Shown here one piece after another: positions 26,048 through 36,799 of a stretch of DNA of 64,000 nucleotides (positions are counted from its first letter, which is position 1; each line of letters begins with the position of its first letter). The stretch lies in the NCBI GenBank assembly GCA_040756655.1, contig JBFLYN010000003.1, forward strand, positions 62,001 to 126,000, written 5' to 3'. A program made the translations under genes and the position numbers. The notes beneath the pieces are model-generated. The model saw only the letters and a program-made list of their open reading frames with translations, made no database searches and was not told the DNA's origin. This stretch comes from JBFLYN01 sp040756655 (GTDB lineage Bacteria > Bacillota > Sulfobacillia > UBA8153).

Positions 26048-27157
26048 ATGCCCGAAGTCCTGATAGCTGGTTACTACGGTTTTGGCAATACCGGTGACGA
26101 AGCCATCCTCGCTTCGACAGTTACGGCGCTGCGCCGACTTGCGCCGGAACTGCGGCTGACGGTGCTTTCGGCGGATCCGGCCACTACCCAAAAGAATCAC
26201 CGGGTTCGGGCCTTGCCTCGCCTGGACCTGGCCCGGGTGGCCATCGCCATGTCCAGGTCCGACCTGTTCTTATTCGGTGGTGGGAGTCTTCTACAGGACA
26301 CCACCAGCCTCCGTTCGCTCTTGTATTACCTGGCCCTGCTCAACATGGCACTGGCAGCCAAAAAGCCCGTCATGGTCTACGCCAATGGGTTCGGCCCGGT
26401 AAGCAGCCGGATGGGGCGCCGCGCATGCCGCTGGACCCTGGACCGGGTTGATCTCATCACCCTGCGGGACGAAGACTCCCGCCGGGAGTTGGAGTCCTTG
26501 GGCATAGCCCGCCCGCCAGTCCGGGTGACTGCCGACCCAGCGTTCCTGCTGGAAGCCGCCAGCCCGGAGACCGTCGACAACATCCTGGTCCGGGAAGGCA
26601 TCTGCAGACCGCAAGTCGGACGGCTGGTTGTGGCCGTCCGGTACTGGAACGGGTTGGACCCCGGGGCCTTGGCCGGGGCCTTGGACCGCCTGGTACAGAA
26701 CACTGGATTACAGGTGTTGTTTGTACCCATGCATGGAGAGGACGACCGCAGGTGCTCCCGGGAAACAGCGGCGCTCATGAGCCAGCCGGCACTGGTTCTG
26801 AAAGGAAGCTATGCCCCCTCTGAGTTGCTGGGACTTATCGGCACCGCCCACGTCCTCTTGGGTATGCGCTTCCACGCCCTGGTTTTTGCTGTTTCCCAGG
26901 CGGTCCCGGCCGCCGGGATTGTCTACGACCCCAAGGTCAGCGCCCTCCTCAGCACCCTGGGCCTTCCGGTGGCCGGCCACGCGGGAGAACTCGACCCGGT
27001 TCAGCTGGCCACCACCGTGGAGCAGCTGTACCGGTGCCGGGAAGCGTGCCGCGGCCAGCTGGTGACCCTGGCCGGAGACCTACGCCGGGATGCCGCCGTT
27101 GGTGTCAGGCAGGCGCTGGACCTGCTTGGGGCCACCAAAGAGAAAGGGGCGCCCTGA
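26048..27157 (+). CDS. csaB: Polysaccharide pyruvyl transferase CsaB
   Basis: 369 residues. The start MPEVLIAGYYGFGNTGDEAI and the segments LFLFGGGSLLQDTTSLRSLL, YANGFGPVSSRMGR, RDEDSRRELESLGI and HVLLGMRFHALVFAV are diagnostic for CsaB. It adds a ketal pyruvate to the secondary cell wall polymer, creating the ligand for SLH domains that anchor S-layer proteins. The ATG at 26048 is preceded by GGGAGG. It follows the glycosyltransferase by 40 bases on the same transcript. It implies an S-layer in this organism, although no SLH protein is in the window. Confidence 0.92.
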   Translation: MPEVLIAGYYGFGNTGDEAILASTVTALRRLAPELRLTVLSADPATTQKNHRVRALPRLDLARVAIAMSRSDLFLFGGGSLLQDTTSLRSLLYYLALLNMALAAKKPVMVYANGFGPVSSRMGRRACRWTLDRVDLITLRDEDSRRELESLGIARPPVRVTADPAFLLEAASPETVDNILVREGICRPQVGRLVVAVRYWNGLDPGALAGALDRLVQNTGLQVLFVPMHGEDDRRCSRETAALMSQPALVLKGSYAPSELLGLIGTAHVLLGMRFHALVFAVSQAVPAAGIVYDPKVSALLSTLGLPVAGHAGELDPVQLATTVEQLYRCREACRGQLVTLAGDLRRDAAVGVRQALDLLGATKEKGAP

Positions 27158-27164
27158 GGCGCCC
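27147..27164. terminator. Hairpin between convergent csaB and the small secreted-protein gene
   Basis: GGGCGCC and GGCGCCC form a perfect 7-bp stem with a CTGA loop overlapping the csaB stop codon. No U tract is present on either strand, so its efficiency is doubtful. Confidence 0.45.
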
Positions 27165-27178
27165 GGTGTCCCCACGTG

Positions 27179-27610
27179 CTACCGCTCTACTCGGTGCCCA
27201 CCCCGTGCCAAAACGATGATGTCCGTGACCGCCAGTAGCCCGCGGCCGTCTCCCCGGGGCACGATGAGCAGGTGGTTGGCGGGAACTCTTTCACCCATCC
27301 TCAAGTCCACGCCTGCGGTGACGTTGGCCAGCCCGCCCAGCTGGCTGTCGATGGCCGTGGCCTGCCCGGAACGCAGGATCAACTCGGTGCCGGCCTCAGC
27401 GATGAGCCGCAATCCGGCAGGAACTTCCACCACCACCAGGGCGGTTTTGCCGTCCACGAACTGGGTGACCCAGCTTACGGTGACCAGGGGGTCGCCAGGC
27501 GAACCAGGCTCCGGTGGCTGGGCCCCTGCGCCCCGCCCCAACCAGAACCCACCGCCGGCCAGCGCAAGCACCAGCCCGCACACTATCAACACTGTCCTGA
27601 TCCTCTTCAA
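27179..27610 (-). CDS. Small exported/membrane-anchored protein of unknown function
   Basis: 143 residues. A signal peptide or anchor (RTVLIVCGLVLALAGGGFWL) is followed by a Pro-rich stretch and a beta-rich domain (VSWVTQFVDGKTALVVVEVP, LRLIAEAGTELILRSGQATA, VPANHLLIVPRGDGRGLLAV). The pattern of alternating strands ending in LLIVPR recalls SAF-like or small beta-barrel folds, but no family is recognised with confidence. The TTG at 27610 has GGAGGTG upstream and its TTGA overlaps the prfB stop by four bases, so it is translationally coupled to prfB. Confidence 0.65.
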   Translation of the reverse strand: MKRIRTVLIVCGLVLALAGGGFWLGRGAGAQPPEPGSPGDPLVTVSWVTQFVDGKTALVVVEVPAGLRLIAEAGTELILRSGQATAIDSQLGGLANVTAGVDLRMGERVPANHLLIVPRGDGRGLLAVTDIIVLARGGHRVER

Positions 27611-28729
27611 GATGCACCTCCATCACGGTTCTTGGCGGCTTCCTGCTGCAGGTAGGCATAGATGAACCCATCGATGGCACCATCCAGTACCGCCTGCACG
27701 TTCCCGACTTCCATGTCGGTACGGTGGTCTTTGACCAGGCTGTAGGGCTGCAGCACATAGGAGCGGATCTGGCTGCCCCAGGCGATCTCCTGGTGCTCGC
27801 CGCGCAGGCTGTTGATCTCGTTTTGCCTTTCCAGCTCTCGACGCTCGGCCAGCCTGGCCCTGAGGATGCGCATGGCGCTCTCGCGGTTGGAATGCTGAGA
27901 CCGCTCGTTTTGGCAGGCTACCACAATGCCGGTAGGCAGGTGGGTAATGCGTACCGCCGAGTCGGTCTTGTTGACATGCTGCCCCCCGGCACCCCCGGAC
28001 CTGTAGGTGTCGATACGCAGGTCGTCAGGATCGATGGCCACGTCCTCATCCTCTTCTATCTCAGGTAATACTTCGACCGAGGCAAAGGAGGTATGACGTC
28101 TTCCCGAAGCGTCAAACGGGGAAATCCTCACCAGGCGGTGAACCCCTTTCTCTGGCCGGAGAAACCCGTAGCCGTAGGGCCCCTTCACCTGGAAAGTGAT
28201 GCTTTTTAGCCCCGCCTCTTCCCCGGGGAGGCTGTCGATGATCTCCCAAGAGTAGCCCCGGCGCTCAGCCCACCGCGTGTATAGCCGAAAGAGCATCTCC
28301 ACCCAGTCCTGGGCTTCGGTCCCCCCGGCCCCGGCGTGCAGTGATACTATAGCATTGTTAACGGCATACTTGTGGGCCATGAGTACCCTTAGTTCCAGGT
28401 CTTTGACCTTTTGCTCTAGCAACTCCATGGAACGGCGGGCTTCTCCCACAAAGGAGGCATCCGTCTCCTCCTCGCCCAGCTCGATCATGGCGCCGATGTC
28501 CCCGGCCTCCGCCCGCAACTGGTCGTATTCGTCAAGCTTGCCCTTGATGCGGGCGACCTGCCGTAGGATGCTCTGGGCCCGGCCCTGGTCGGACCAGAAA
28601 TCCGGGGCTTCCAGCCGGGCATTTAGCTTCGCCAGCTCTGACTCAAGACCCGGGACGTCAAAGAGACCTCCCTAGCTGATCGAGTCTGGACCCGGTCTCC
28701 TGGAGGCGGCGCTTGATGTCGTCGTACAC
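27607..28729 (-). CDS. prfB: Peptide chain release factor 2, with programmed +1 frameshift
   Basis: The gene starts at GTG 28729 (AGGAG upstream), reads 23 codons (VYDDIKRRLQETGSRLDQLG...) to CTT TGA at 28658-28663, then shifts +1 and continues DVPGLESELAKLNARLEAPD to 27607, about 373 residues in all. Release motif GGAGGQHVNKTDSAVRITHL carries the catalytic GGQ. RF2 recognises UGA and UAA; the in-frame UGA gives autoregulation through RF2 abundance. Annotating only the long downstream frame would lose the N-terminus. Its position after secA is the usual Firmicute order. Confidence 0.95.
28658..28673 (-). promoter_or_regulatory. prfB +1 programmed frameshift site
   Basis: The minus strand reads AGGGAGG, 3 bases, CTT TGA C. 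A Shine-Dalgarno-like element at this exact distance from CTTTGAC is the classical RF2 recoding signal. Confidence 0.95.
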
Positions 28730-28744
28730 TGACCGTCGCTCCTT

Positions 28745-31402
<2,658 letters not shown>

Positions 31403-31427
31403 CGGCTTCTCCTCCCCAAAAGCGCTT

Positions 31428-31446
31428 AAAGGAACCTCAAGGTTCC
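31428..31446 (-). terminator. Terminator between DUF5317 gene and secA
   Basis: On the minus strand GGAACC, TTGA, GGTTCC followed by TTTAAG. It lies about 75 bases past the DUF5317 stop and 26 bases before secA, so it could also act as a leader hairpin for secA. Confidence 0.45.
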
Positions 31447-31522
31447 CCTGAGCAGGCACAAAGGCCGCACATAGATGATAACATCTCCAGAGGTCTGTGG
31501 CAATTCTTCACGATCGGCCAGT

Positions 31523-32056
31523 TTACTGGCGGCGTGTCATGGAGGAGTATATTGCCAAAAATAAGCCGAGAGCGATGAATCCATCTCCTATGCTGAATAC
31601 GTTGGATAGAACTGGGCGGAAGGTCACCACGTCCGCCAGCCACCACAACCTGGCCCCCGGGCCCATGAGCTGGTGGGTATAAGAATGCGCAATCCTCTCC
31701 GCCTCGCCAAGCAGCCCCACCCGCTCCAATGCTTCCACAGAAATTGGCATCCGGGCTCCATTGGCAAAGATTACCAAGGCGTTCATCAAGGTCCCCGCGC
31801 CGGTCAAAGGAAGTCCCGGCAGGCACCGGTTGGCATAGACGGCGTAAAGCACACACCCATAGGAAACCAGGTAAACCCCGCTGGCCAGTACGGGCGGCAA
31901 CAGGACTCGCCCACCTGCCGCGGATAGGAGCATCCGGAGGACTACTCCTGTCACCAGGGTGGGAGCGGCCTTAAAGGTGAGTTCGCCGAGCCGGGTGATG
32001 CTTCCCTTCCTTGCGAGTGCTACTAGCACCGAAAGAATAATGACTCCGAAAAACAA
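31523..32056 (-). CDS. DUF5317 family membrane protein
   Basis: 177 residues with five to six hydrophobic segments (FFGVIILSVLVALARKGSI, APTLVTGVVLRMLLSAAGG, GTLMNALVIFANGARMPISV, VFSIGDGFIALGLFLAIYSS). The MNALVIFANGARMP segment and the closing VFSIGDGFIALG are typical of DUF5317, whose function is unknown. The TTG at 32056 is used; its ribosome binding site (GGTGGGGAAAG) is adequate. The gene overlaps the end of the upstream HD-GYP gene by 86 bases, unusually long, so either the HD-GYP C-terminus is extended by mutation or the two are tightly coupled. Confidence 0.75.
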   Translation of the reverse strand: MFFGVIILSVLVALARKGSITRLGELTFKAAPTLVTGVVLRMLLSAAGGRVLLPPVLASGVYLVSYGCVLYAVYANRCLPGLPLTGAGTLMNALVIFANGARMPISVEALERVGLLGEAERIAHSYTHQLMGPGARLWWLADVVTFRPVLSNVFSIGDGFIALGLFLAIYSSMTRRQ

Positions 32057-33302
32057 TCTTTCCCCACCTTTCCCTCTCTTCTACTGCCTGACCCAGAAGG
32101 GAAAGCAGGTGTGGATCAAACTGGTGGGCCGCGTTTGATCTCAGCTCTCTTAGAGCGTCCCGGGGCAAAAGCCGGGGTCGGTACGGGCGCTGGGATGTGA
32201 GGGCACAGTATCCGTCCACCAGTCCCACCACGCGCGCAGCCAGCGGAATCTCGTTACCCGCCAGGCCATCGGGGTAGCCACTCCCATCGCACAGCTCGTG
32301 GTGGTGCCGGATAATCGGGATGCAGGTTTTCAGGTAAGGCACCCGCCGGGCGATGCCTTCGCCTGACCCGGTATGACGGCGTACGGCCGCGATCTCTTCT
32401 TCGGTCAGAGGACCGGGACGGTTGAAAGCCGTCTCGGGGACAGCCACCATGCCGATATCCCTTAGCAGACCTCCCAGGTAAAGCGTGGTGATACCGGCGT
32501 CGTCCAGGCCCAGCTTGCACCCGATGGCCGCCGACAGATCCGCCACATCCAGGGCCGCGGCATCAAAGGAACCTTTCTTGTTCTCAATGGCGTGGATCAG
32601 CCCGTAAAGAGCATCCCGGTAAGCTATCTGGCGCCGGGCCACCAGCCAGGCAGAGTACAGTGCCAGCAAGGAAAAGAGCACGAATACCACCATGGCCTCT
32701 ACGGGAAGTCCTCCTGCCGGGTAAAACGCCCTGAGCACCACCCCGCTCAGCGCCCCGGAAGCATGGTATCCCGAGACATACAGCAGTTGCCTCCGCCAGG
32801 CCGTAAGAGGTCGTAGCCGGAACCGCTCCATCTCGACCAGAGCGTGGACCAGGCCACGGACCAAGGTGTACCCGATTACCGATAGGAACATGGCCTCAAG
32901 GGGCTCGACTACCGGCAACAAGGAGTCCAGCATCAGGCCGTAAGCGAGGGTGGCCAGGGTGCCCGCAGCTACCTGCTCGGCGGCCACGGGCAACGGGATG
33001 TGCGCGTGATCGTGGCCAGGATCCAGCAGCGCACTGGCCAGCCTGCCGAGGGCCGCCACGTACAGGGCAGGCCAAGTCCCCACCACCAGTACTGCCAAAG
33101 TGTCAACGAGGGCGGTTACCACCCCGCGCAAGCGCGGGGAGGACGGGATCTGGCTCATAAGAATGCCCGTAAAGAAAAGAAAGACTAAGGCCCAAAACCG
33201 GGTAGGGTCTAACCGGGGGAGAGCCACCGCCAAAAGCAGCACCGTCAGCCCGGACAGTGCAGTTAGAGCCTTTCGCAAGGCCGGTGAGTACTGCCTGAAC
33301 AT
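31971..33302 (-). CDS. Membrane HD-GYP-family protein with degenerate active site
   Basis: 443 residues. About seven membrane helices occupy roughly residues 10-225, followed by an HD-GYP domain. The GYP part is intact (IIRHHHELCDGSGYPDGLAG, NEIPLAARVVGLVDGYCALT), but the HD pair reads LGGLLRDIGMVAVPE, with Arg in place of the metal-binding His, and the earlier His of the HxHSxRV segment is also absent (SFDAAALDVADLSAAIG). It is therefore predicted not to hydrolyse c-di-GMP; a binding or scaffold role beside the intact paralogue is possible. ATG 33302 has GGGGAGGG upstream. It starts 2 bases after the next HD-GYP gene ends. Confidence 0.8.
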   Translation of the reverse strand: MFRQYSPALRKALTALSGLTVLLLAVALPRLDPTRFWALVFLFFTGILMSQIPSSPRLRGVVTALVDTLAVLVVGTWPALYVAALGRLASALLDPGHDHAHIPLPVAAEQVAAGTLATLAYGLMLDSLLPVVEPLEAMFLSVIGYTLVRGLVHALVEMERFRLRPLTAWRRQLLYVSGYHASGALSGVVLRAFYPAGGLPVEAMVVFVLFSLLALYSAWLVARRQIAYRDALYGLIHAIENKKGSFDAAALDVADLSAAIGCKLGLDDAGITTLYLGGLLRDIGMVAVPETAFNRPGPLTEEEIAAVRRHTGSGEGIARRVPYLKTCIPIIRHHHELCDGSGYPDGLAGNEIPLAARVVGLVDGYCALTSQRPYRPRLLPRDALRELRSNAAHQFDPHLLSLLGQAVEERERWGKIVFRSHYSFGASSTRKEGKHHPARRTHL

Positions 33303-33304
33303 AA

Positions 33305-34561
33305 CTACCCTCCCCTCGTTTCCTGTCCAGAGTCCAGGCTGGCAAGGACCCTGAGAAACGCTTGGACCACCACCGGGTCGAATTGGGTACCCGAGCACGC
33401 GACCAGCTCGTCCTGGGCAGCCTTGGGCGTATAGGCGCGCTTGTACGGTCGTTCTGAAATCATGGCATCGTAGGAATCGGCTACGGTAATGATGCGGGCT
33501 CCCAGCGGGATTTGGGTGCCTCTTAGCCCGTCCGGGAAGCCGGCCCCGTCATACCTCTCGTGGTGGTGCCTAACCCAGCTGCTGCCCTTGCCCAGGAGCT
33601 TGATACCGCCAATGATGTCGGCTCCCAGGGCCGGGTGCTGCTTCATCTCATTGTACTCCTCGGCGGTAAAGAGGCCGGGCTTTTTGAGTAGCTCGTCTCT
33701 GATGCTTATCTTGCCGATGTCATGGAGGATGCCCACATACTCCAAAATTTCCAGGTCCTCGTCAGAGACTCCCAGCTGCCTGCCGATTTTCACTGCATGC
33801 TTGGCTACTCGTTCCGAGTGACCGTGGGTGCAGGAATCCTTGGCGTCCAGGGCCGTACTCAGGGCCAGCATGGTCTGGAGGTAGGAAGCACGCATGTCGA
33901 TATAGCGCTGGAAGGCCTGCCTGGCCATGAGCAGCGGGATGAAAAACAGAGCTACACTGGTGGGCCCGCCGGCCTGGTAAACGGCAGCTATGAGGATACT
34001 CATGGGCATAAAAGCAAAAAGGTTCGGGACCGACCACCGCATGTTCAGCCGCCAAATGCCCCAGGGTGATCCTCCATCCCTGACCACAAACGCTGCGATG
34101 GCAAAAGCACCATTGAGCAGGGTATAAGTGAGCGCCCCGGCCACGAAGGGGACAGCGGATGTCACCAGGTTAAAGGAGCCAACCTCCCCTCCGAGCCACA
34201 GGTAGACATAGGCCCCGGCCACCGCCGAGAGCGCCAGCATGGTCCGGTTGAAGAGCACGATGCGCAAAGGCACGGTGCCGCTTAGGTCCCTCAGGCGCAG
34301 GGTGCCCACGGCGGCGATCCACCCGGCCACGGCCGGGCCGTGCAGGATGAACAGGGAGTGGATGATGGGCGCACTTACCGACACCGTTCCTCTTGCCTTG
34401 GGAAGAGGGATGGGGGCAGCCTCGCTGAGAAAAACCAGCACTGCGAAGAAGGCCATGTCCGGCCATGCTTTCTGAAAATCCGGATGATTACGGAAGAGCA
34501 CCAGGGCGCCCAGTAAGATCACGGCGTCGAAGTATCGGTAGAGCAAGACGGTTCTGCGCAT
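33305..34561 (-). CDS. Membrane HD-GYP c-di-GMP phosphodiesterase
   Basis: 418 residues. A membrane module of about eight helices (residues 10-215; it includes LFILHGPAVAGWIAAVGTLR and VLFNRTMLALSAVAGAYVYL) precedes an intact HD-GYP domain: THGHSERVAKHAVKIGRQLG, GILHDIGKISIRDELLKKPG, HHHERYDGAGFPDGLRG (GYP appears as GFP) and PLGARIITVADSYDAM. It should hydrolyse c-di-GMP. ATG 34561 has GGGAGAG about 9 bases away. First of three coupled genes with the degenerate paralogue and DUF5317. Its membrane part resembles that of the GGDEF protein at 47089-48801. Confidence 0.85.
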   Translation of the reverse strand: MRRTVLLYRYFDAVILLGALVLFRNHPDFQKAWPDMAFFAVLVFLSEAAPIPLPKARGTVSVSAPIIHSLFILHGPAVAGWIAAVGTLRLRDLSGTVPLRIVLFNRTMLALSAVAGAYVYLWLGGEVGSFNLVTSAVPFVAGALTYTLLNGAFAIAAFVVRDGGSPWGIWRLNMRWSVPNLFAFMPMSILIAAVYQAGGPTSVALFFIPLLMARQAFQRYIDMRASYLQTMLALSTALDAKDSCTHGHSERVAKHAVKIGRQLGVSDEDLEILEYVGILHDIGKISIRDELLKKPGLFTAEEYNEMKQHPALGADIIGGIKLLGKGSSWVRHHHERYDGAGFPDGLRGTQIPLGARIITVADSYDAMISERPYKRAYTPKAAQDELVACSGTQFDPVVVQAFLRVLASLDSGQETRGG

Positions 34562-34623
34562 GAGTGGGTTCTCTCCCTGTGCCTGCAAGACATAATGGAC
34601 CGGCGATGTAGAGTGATTAGGCC

Positions 34624-34701
34624 TTAACCGACCTGCCAGCTGGCGCCCCCGGCGAGTACCAACGCCAGAAGGGCCAAGAGAGCCTTTACGACACGGGCCA
34701 A
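34624..34701 (-). CDS. Putative 25-residue hydrophobic peptide
   Basis: A small frame from TTG 34701 to TAA at 34624 encodes a basic start (MARVVK), a leucine-rich helix (ALLALLALVLAGG) and ends ASWQVG. AGGAGG lies 9 bases before the TTG, a strong ribosome binding site in otherwise gene-free sequence. It looks like a single-pass membrane peptide. No homologue is recognised. It lies between an unknown gene and the HD-GYP genes and could be a leader of that operon. Confidence 0.4.
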   Translation of the reverse strand: MARVVKALLALLALVLAGGASWQVG

Positions 34702-34806
34702 GTGTGGAAACCTCCTACATGAAGCCCGCCCTGCACCGCTCCTGCAAAGGCAGATGCTCTCCGCTAGGATTCCCGCAAGTCATCGCCGGTCCAATCCCAG
34801 TCTCGA

Positions 34807-35478
34807 TTATGTTTTGATGTCTCTTTCTACCAGGGCAAAACGCCTGTTGATGGCGTCAAGGGTAGCCCGGGCCACCGCCTCCCATTCCTCTCCCCGGACC
34901 AGGCATGAGCCGGTAAGCATCTCTTCCCCATCGAGGCAAGCCATGCCCACGGCCACCATCACCGTGGGCTCAAGCGCCAGGTTGACCACCAGTACATCCT
35001 CTAAGGTCAGGATCATGTCTTCTCTTTGAAAGCAGCTGGCAACAGCGTTGAGCGTGGCCTGGGCCACTAGGCGGAGGCGATGCGCGGAAGTGGTCGGTCC
35101 GCTGGAAGAACCCGAGAACCTGTGCCCCGCATAATCAATGCTCACATCGACCTCTGCCCAGTTGCCAGAGGAACGGTAATGGAGTGAACCCATCCGGATC
35201 CGGGCGGGGCTTGCGGCCAGTTCGTCTCCATCCTTGATCTGGGCTATGCTTACTAGCCTGGGATCCAGTTCCACATTGTGCCTGGTAAGAAGGACGGAAA
35301 CTGCGTCCCTGACCACATGCTTGGGGTTCCTCCCAAGCCTGGCCAAAATGTGTACCTCGGCGACCTGGTCATCTTTGACCGTTACCCGCACTGAGAGAAC
35401 CCCTCGAATCCTACTAAGGGTGTTCTCCCAGTCCTTGGGCGTCCCTTTTCTCTGGCCAACATCCATGACGGCCATCAT
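34807..35478 (-). CDS. Conserved-looking protein of unknown function
   Basis: 223 residues, soluble. The N-terminal part (TLSRIRGVLSVRVTVKDDQV, EVHILARLGRNPKHVVRDAV) with the segment DPRLVSIAQI reads as a small alpha/beta domain in which a conserved Lys-His precedes VRD. The C-terminal half (RLRLVAQATLNAVASCFQRE, VVNLALEPTVMVAVGMACLD) contains two similar beta-alpha units, suggesting an internal repeat. No catalytic motif or membrane segment is seen. The start at 35478 is uncertain, with several in-frame ATGs and weak ribosome binding sites. It follows the nucleotidyltransferase-like gene by about 70 bases. Confidence 0.6.
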   Translation of the reverse strand: MMAVMDVGQRKGTPKDWENTLSRIRGVLSVRVTVKDDQVAEVHILARLGRNPKHVVRDAVSVLLTRHNVELDPRLVSIAQIKDGDELAASPARIRMGSLHYRSSGNWAEVDVSIDYAGHRFSGSSSGPTTSAHRLRLVAQATLNAVASCFQREDMILTLEDVLVVNLALEPTVMVAVGMACLDGEEMLTGSCLVRGEEWEAVARATLDAINRRFALVERDIKT

Positions 35479-35547
35479 CCCATGCGTTGAGTTTTGGGTT
35501 TTTTCTCAGGGCAAAGAGTTCGACCTCGAAATACATAATCCTTCCAG

Positions 35548-36681
35548 CTAGACCCGGAAACCCGAAGTTTCGCCACGCCCGGCCACGATGCTCTCTGCCA
35601 GGAGCCATAGGCCGCCCGAGATCAGGCTGTGTCCTCCCAGGACAATGGGAACGGAGGCTTCCCGGACCGCCCGGGTAAACGCTCTGACCTCCGGATCGGT
35701 GACTAGTTCCCACCTGCCCAGGTCAGAATTGAAGCGGTCGTGATCGCTTAGTCGTTTTTTGAGATGATGAAATATTACCCGGGTGTCCATGAACGCCACA
35801 TGGCACATGGTCTCCAGCATCTCCACCAACCGCCCGGGCCCCACGGTTTCCAGCAGGTACCCAAGGGCCGAGACTACCTCACCCCTTTCGTCGCGCCCCA
35901 GAGCCTTCATCCCTCGTTCCTCTGAGAACACGCGCACCCGGTGGGTAAAGTTCATGTTTATGTACATTACCACAGGCGGGCCAACCCGCCCGGTCAACAG
36001 GATCTCGCTGGACGGTTGCTCAAGAACACTTATGGCTGCTTTGAGCCGGCTAAAATCCCAGTCCAGGCCGGCCACTGCCCTCTTTGTCCTCGGCCCCATG
36101 CCGGGCTGCAATGCCAGGATCATCACGTCCGTGGGCGTGTCCAGGTCGAAGTTGACTCGCCCGCAATTGGGAATCAGAAGGCGCCTAAGCCCAGCTTGTC
36201 GCAGCGTCAGCCCGAGGAAGTTGTCCATGCGCGGCAGTTCCACCTCTGACAGAACCGAGGCGGGGGTGAACGCCAGCAGGTCTGCGGACTGGACATTGTT
36301 GAGGATGACTACATTTTTCTGCTCCCTAAGGGTGCCGGCTATCCACGCTAGTTCGGGACCGGTTATGAGAGGCGCGGCCACCCCTCCCATGCATATGACG
36401 TTGTCCAGGCGACGACTTTCCACTATCTCTCTGAGTCGCAAGCCAAAGTGGAAGTCAGGATCCCGGCCCCGGTAGTCCACGGTGAGTCCCATGTCCGCCG
36501 CCCGGGCCGCCAGGTCGGGGTAATTGGTGCACAGCACAATTTCATCAATGCCGGGCACAGCCTGCATCTTCTCGCAAGTATCCAGCGTGACCTCCTTGCG
36601 GATATAGGTCATGACCTGGTCAATGGCAGATGCACCGTTGCCGCCCTCAAAAACGACGGCGACAACTCTTTCTGGAATCAC
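35548..36681 (-). CDS. Nucleotidyltransferase-like (MobA/CofC-fold) protein of unknown substrate
   Basis: 377 residues from GTG 36681 (GGGGAGG 8 bases upstream; the longer frame runs back through the hpf terminator). The N-terminal half suggests a GT-A/MobA-like fold: AVVFEGGNGASAIDQVMTYI, PGIDEIVLCTNYPDLAARAA, CMGGVAAPLITGPELAWIAG and the acidic motif NFDLDTPTDVMILAL, which recalls the FDxDTPEDL box of CofC/MobA-type enzymes. The glycine-rich NTP loop is not a clear match. The C-terminal half (about 220-377) is unrecognised. The substrate cannot be inferred. It sits between hpf and the HD-GYP genes, where most relatives have hpf next to secA. Confidence 0.55.
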   Translation of the reverse strand: MIPERVVAVVFEGGNGASAIDQVMTYIRKEVTLDTCEKMQAVPGIDEIVLCTNYPDLAARAADMGLTVDYRGRDPDFHFGLRLREIVESRRLDNVICMGGVAAPLITGPELAWIAGTLREQKNVVILNNVQSADLLAFTPASVLSEVELPRMDNFLGLTLRQAGLRRLLIPNCGRVNFDLDTPTDVMILALQPGMGPRTKRAVAGLDWDFSRLKAAISVLEQPSSEILLTGRVGPPVVMYINMNFTHRVRVFSEERGMKALGRDERGEVVSALGYLLETVGPGRLVEMLETMCHVAFMDTRVIFHHLKKRLSDHDRFNSDLGRWELVTDPEVRAFTRAVREASVPIVLGGHSLISGGLWLLAESIVAGRGETSGFRV

Positions 36682-36757
36682 GCAGGCTTCCTCCCCGCAG
36701 GTCCGACTGTCAGTTCTAGCATAGCCTGACTGGAAAGTCCTGTCCATGGGTCTATCT

Positions 36758-36787
36758 AAAAAAGGGAGAGACCTTGAGGTCTCTCCC
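36758..36787 (-). terminator. Rho-independent terminator of hpf
   Basis: A perfect 10-bp stem GGGAGAGACC / GGTCTCTCCC with a 4-base loop; on the minus strand it is followed by TTTTTT. It lies 13 bases past the hpf stop codon. Confidence 0.9.
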
Positions 36788-36799
36788 GGTCTTTGACGC

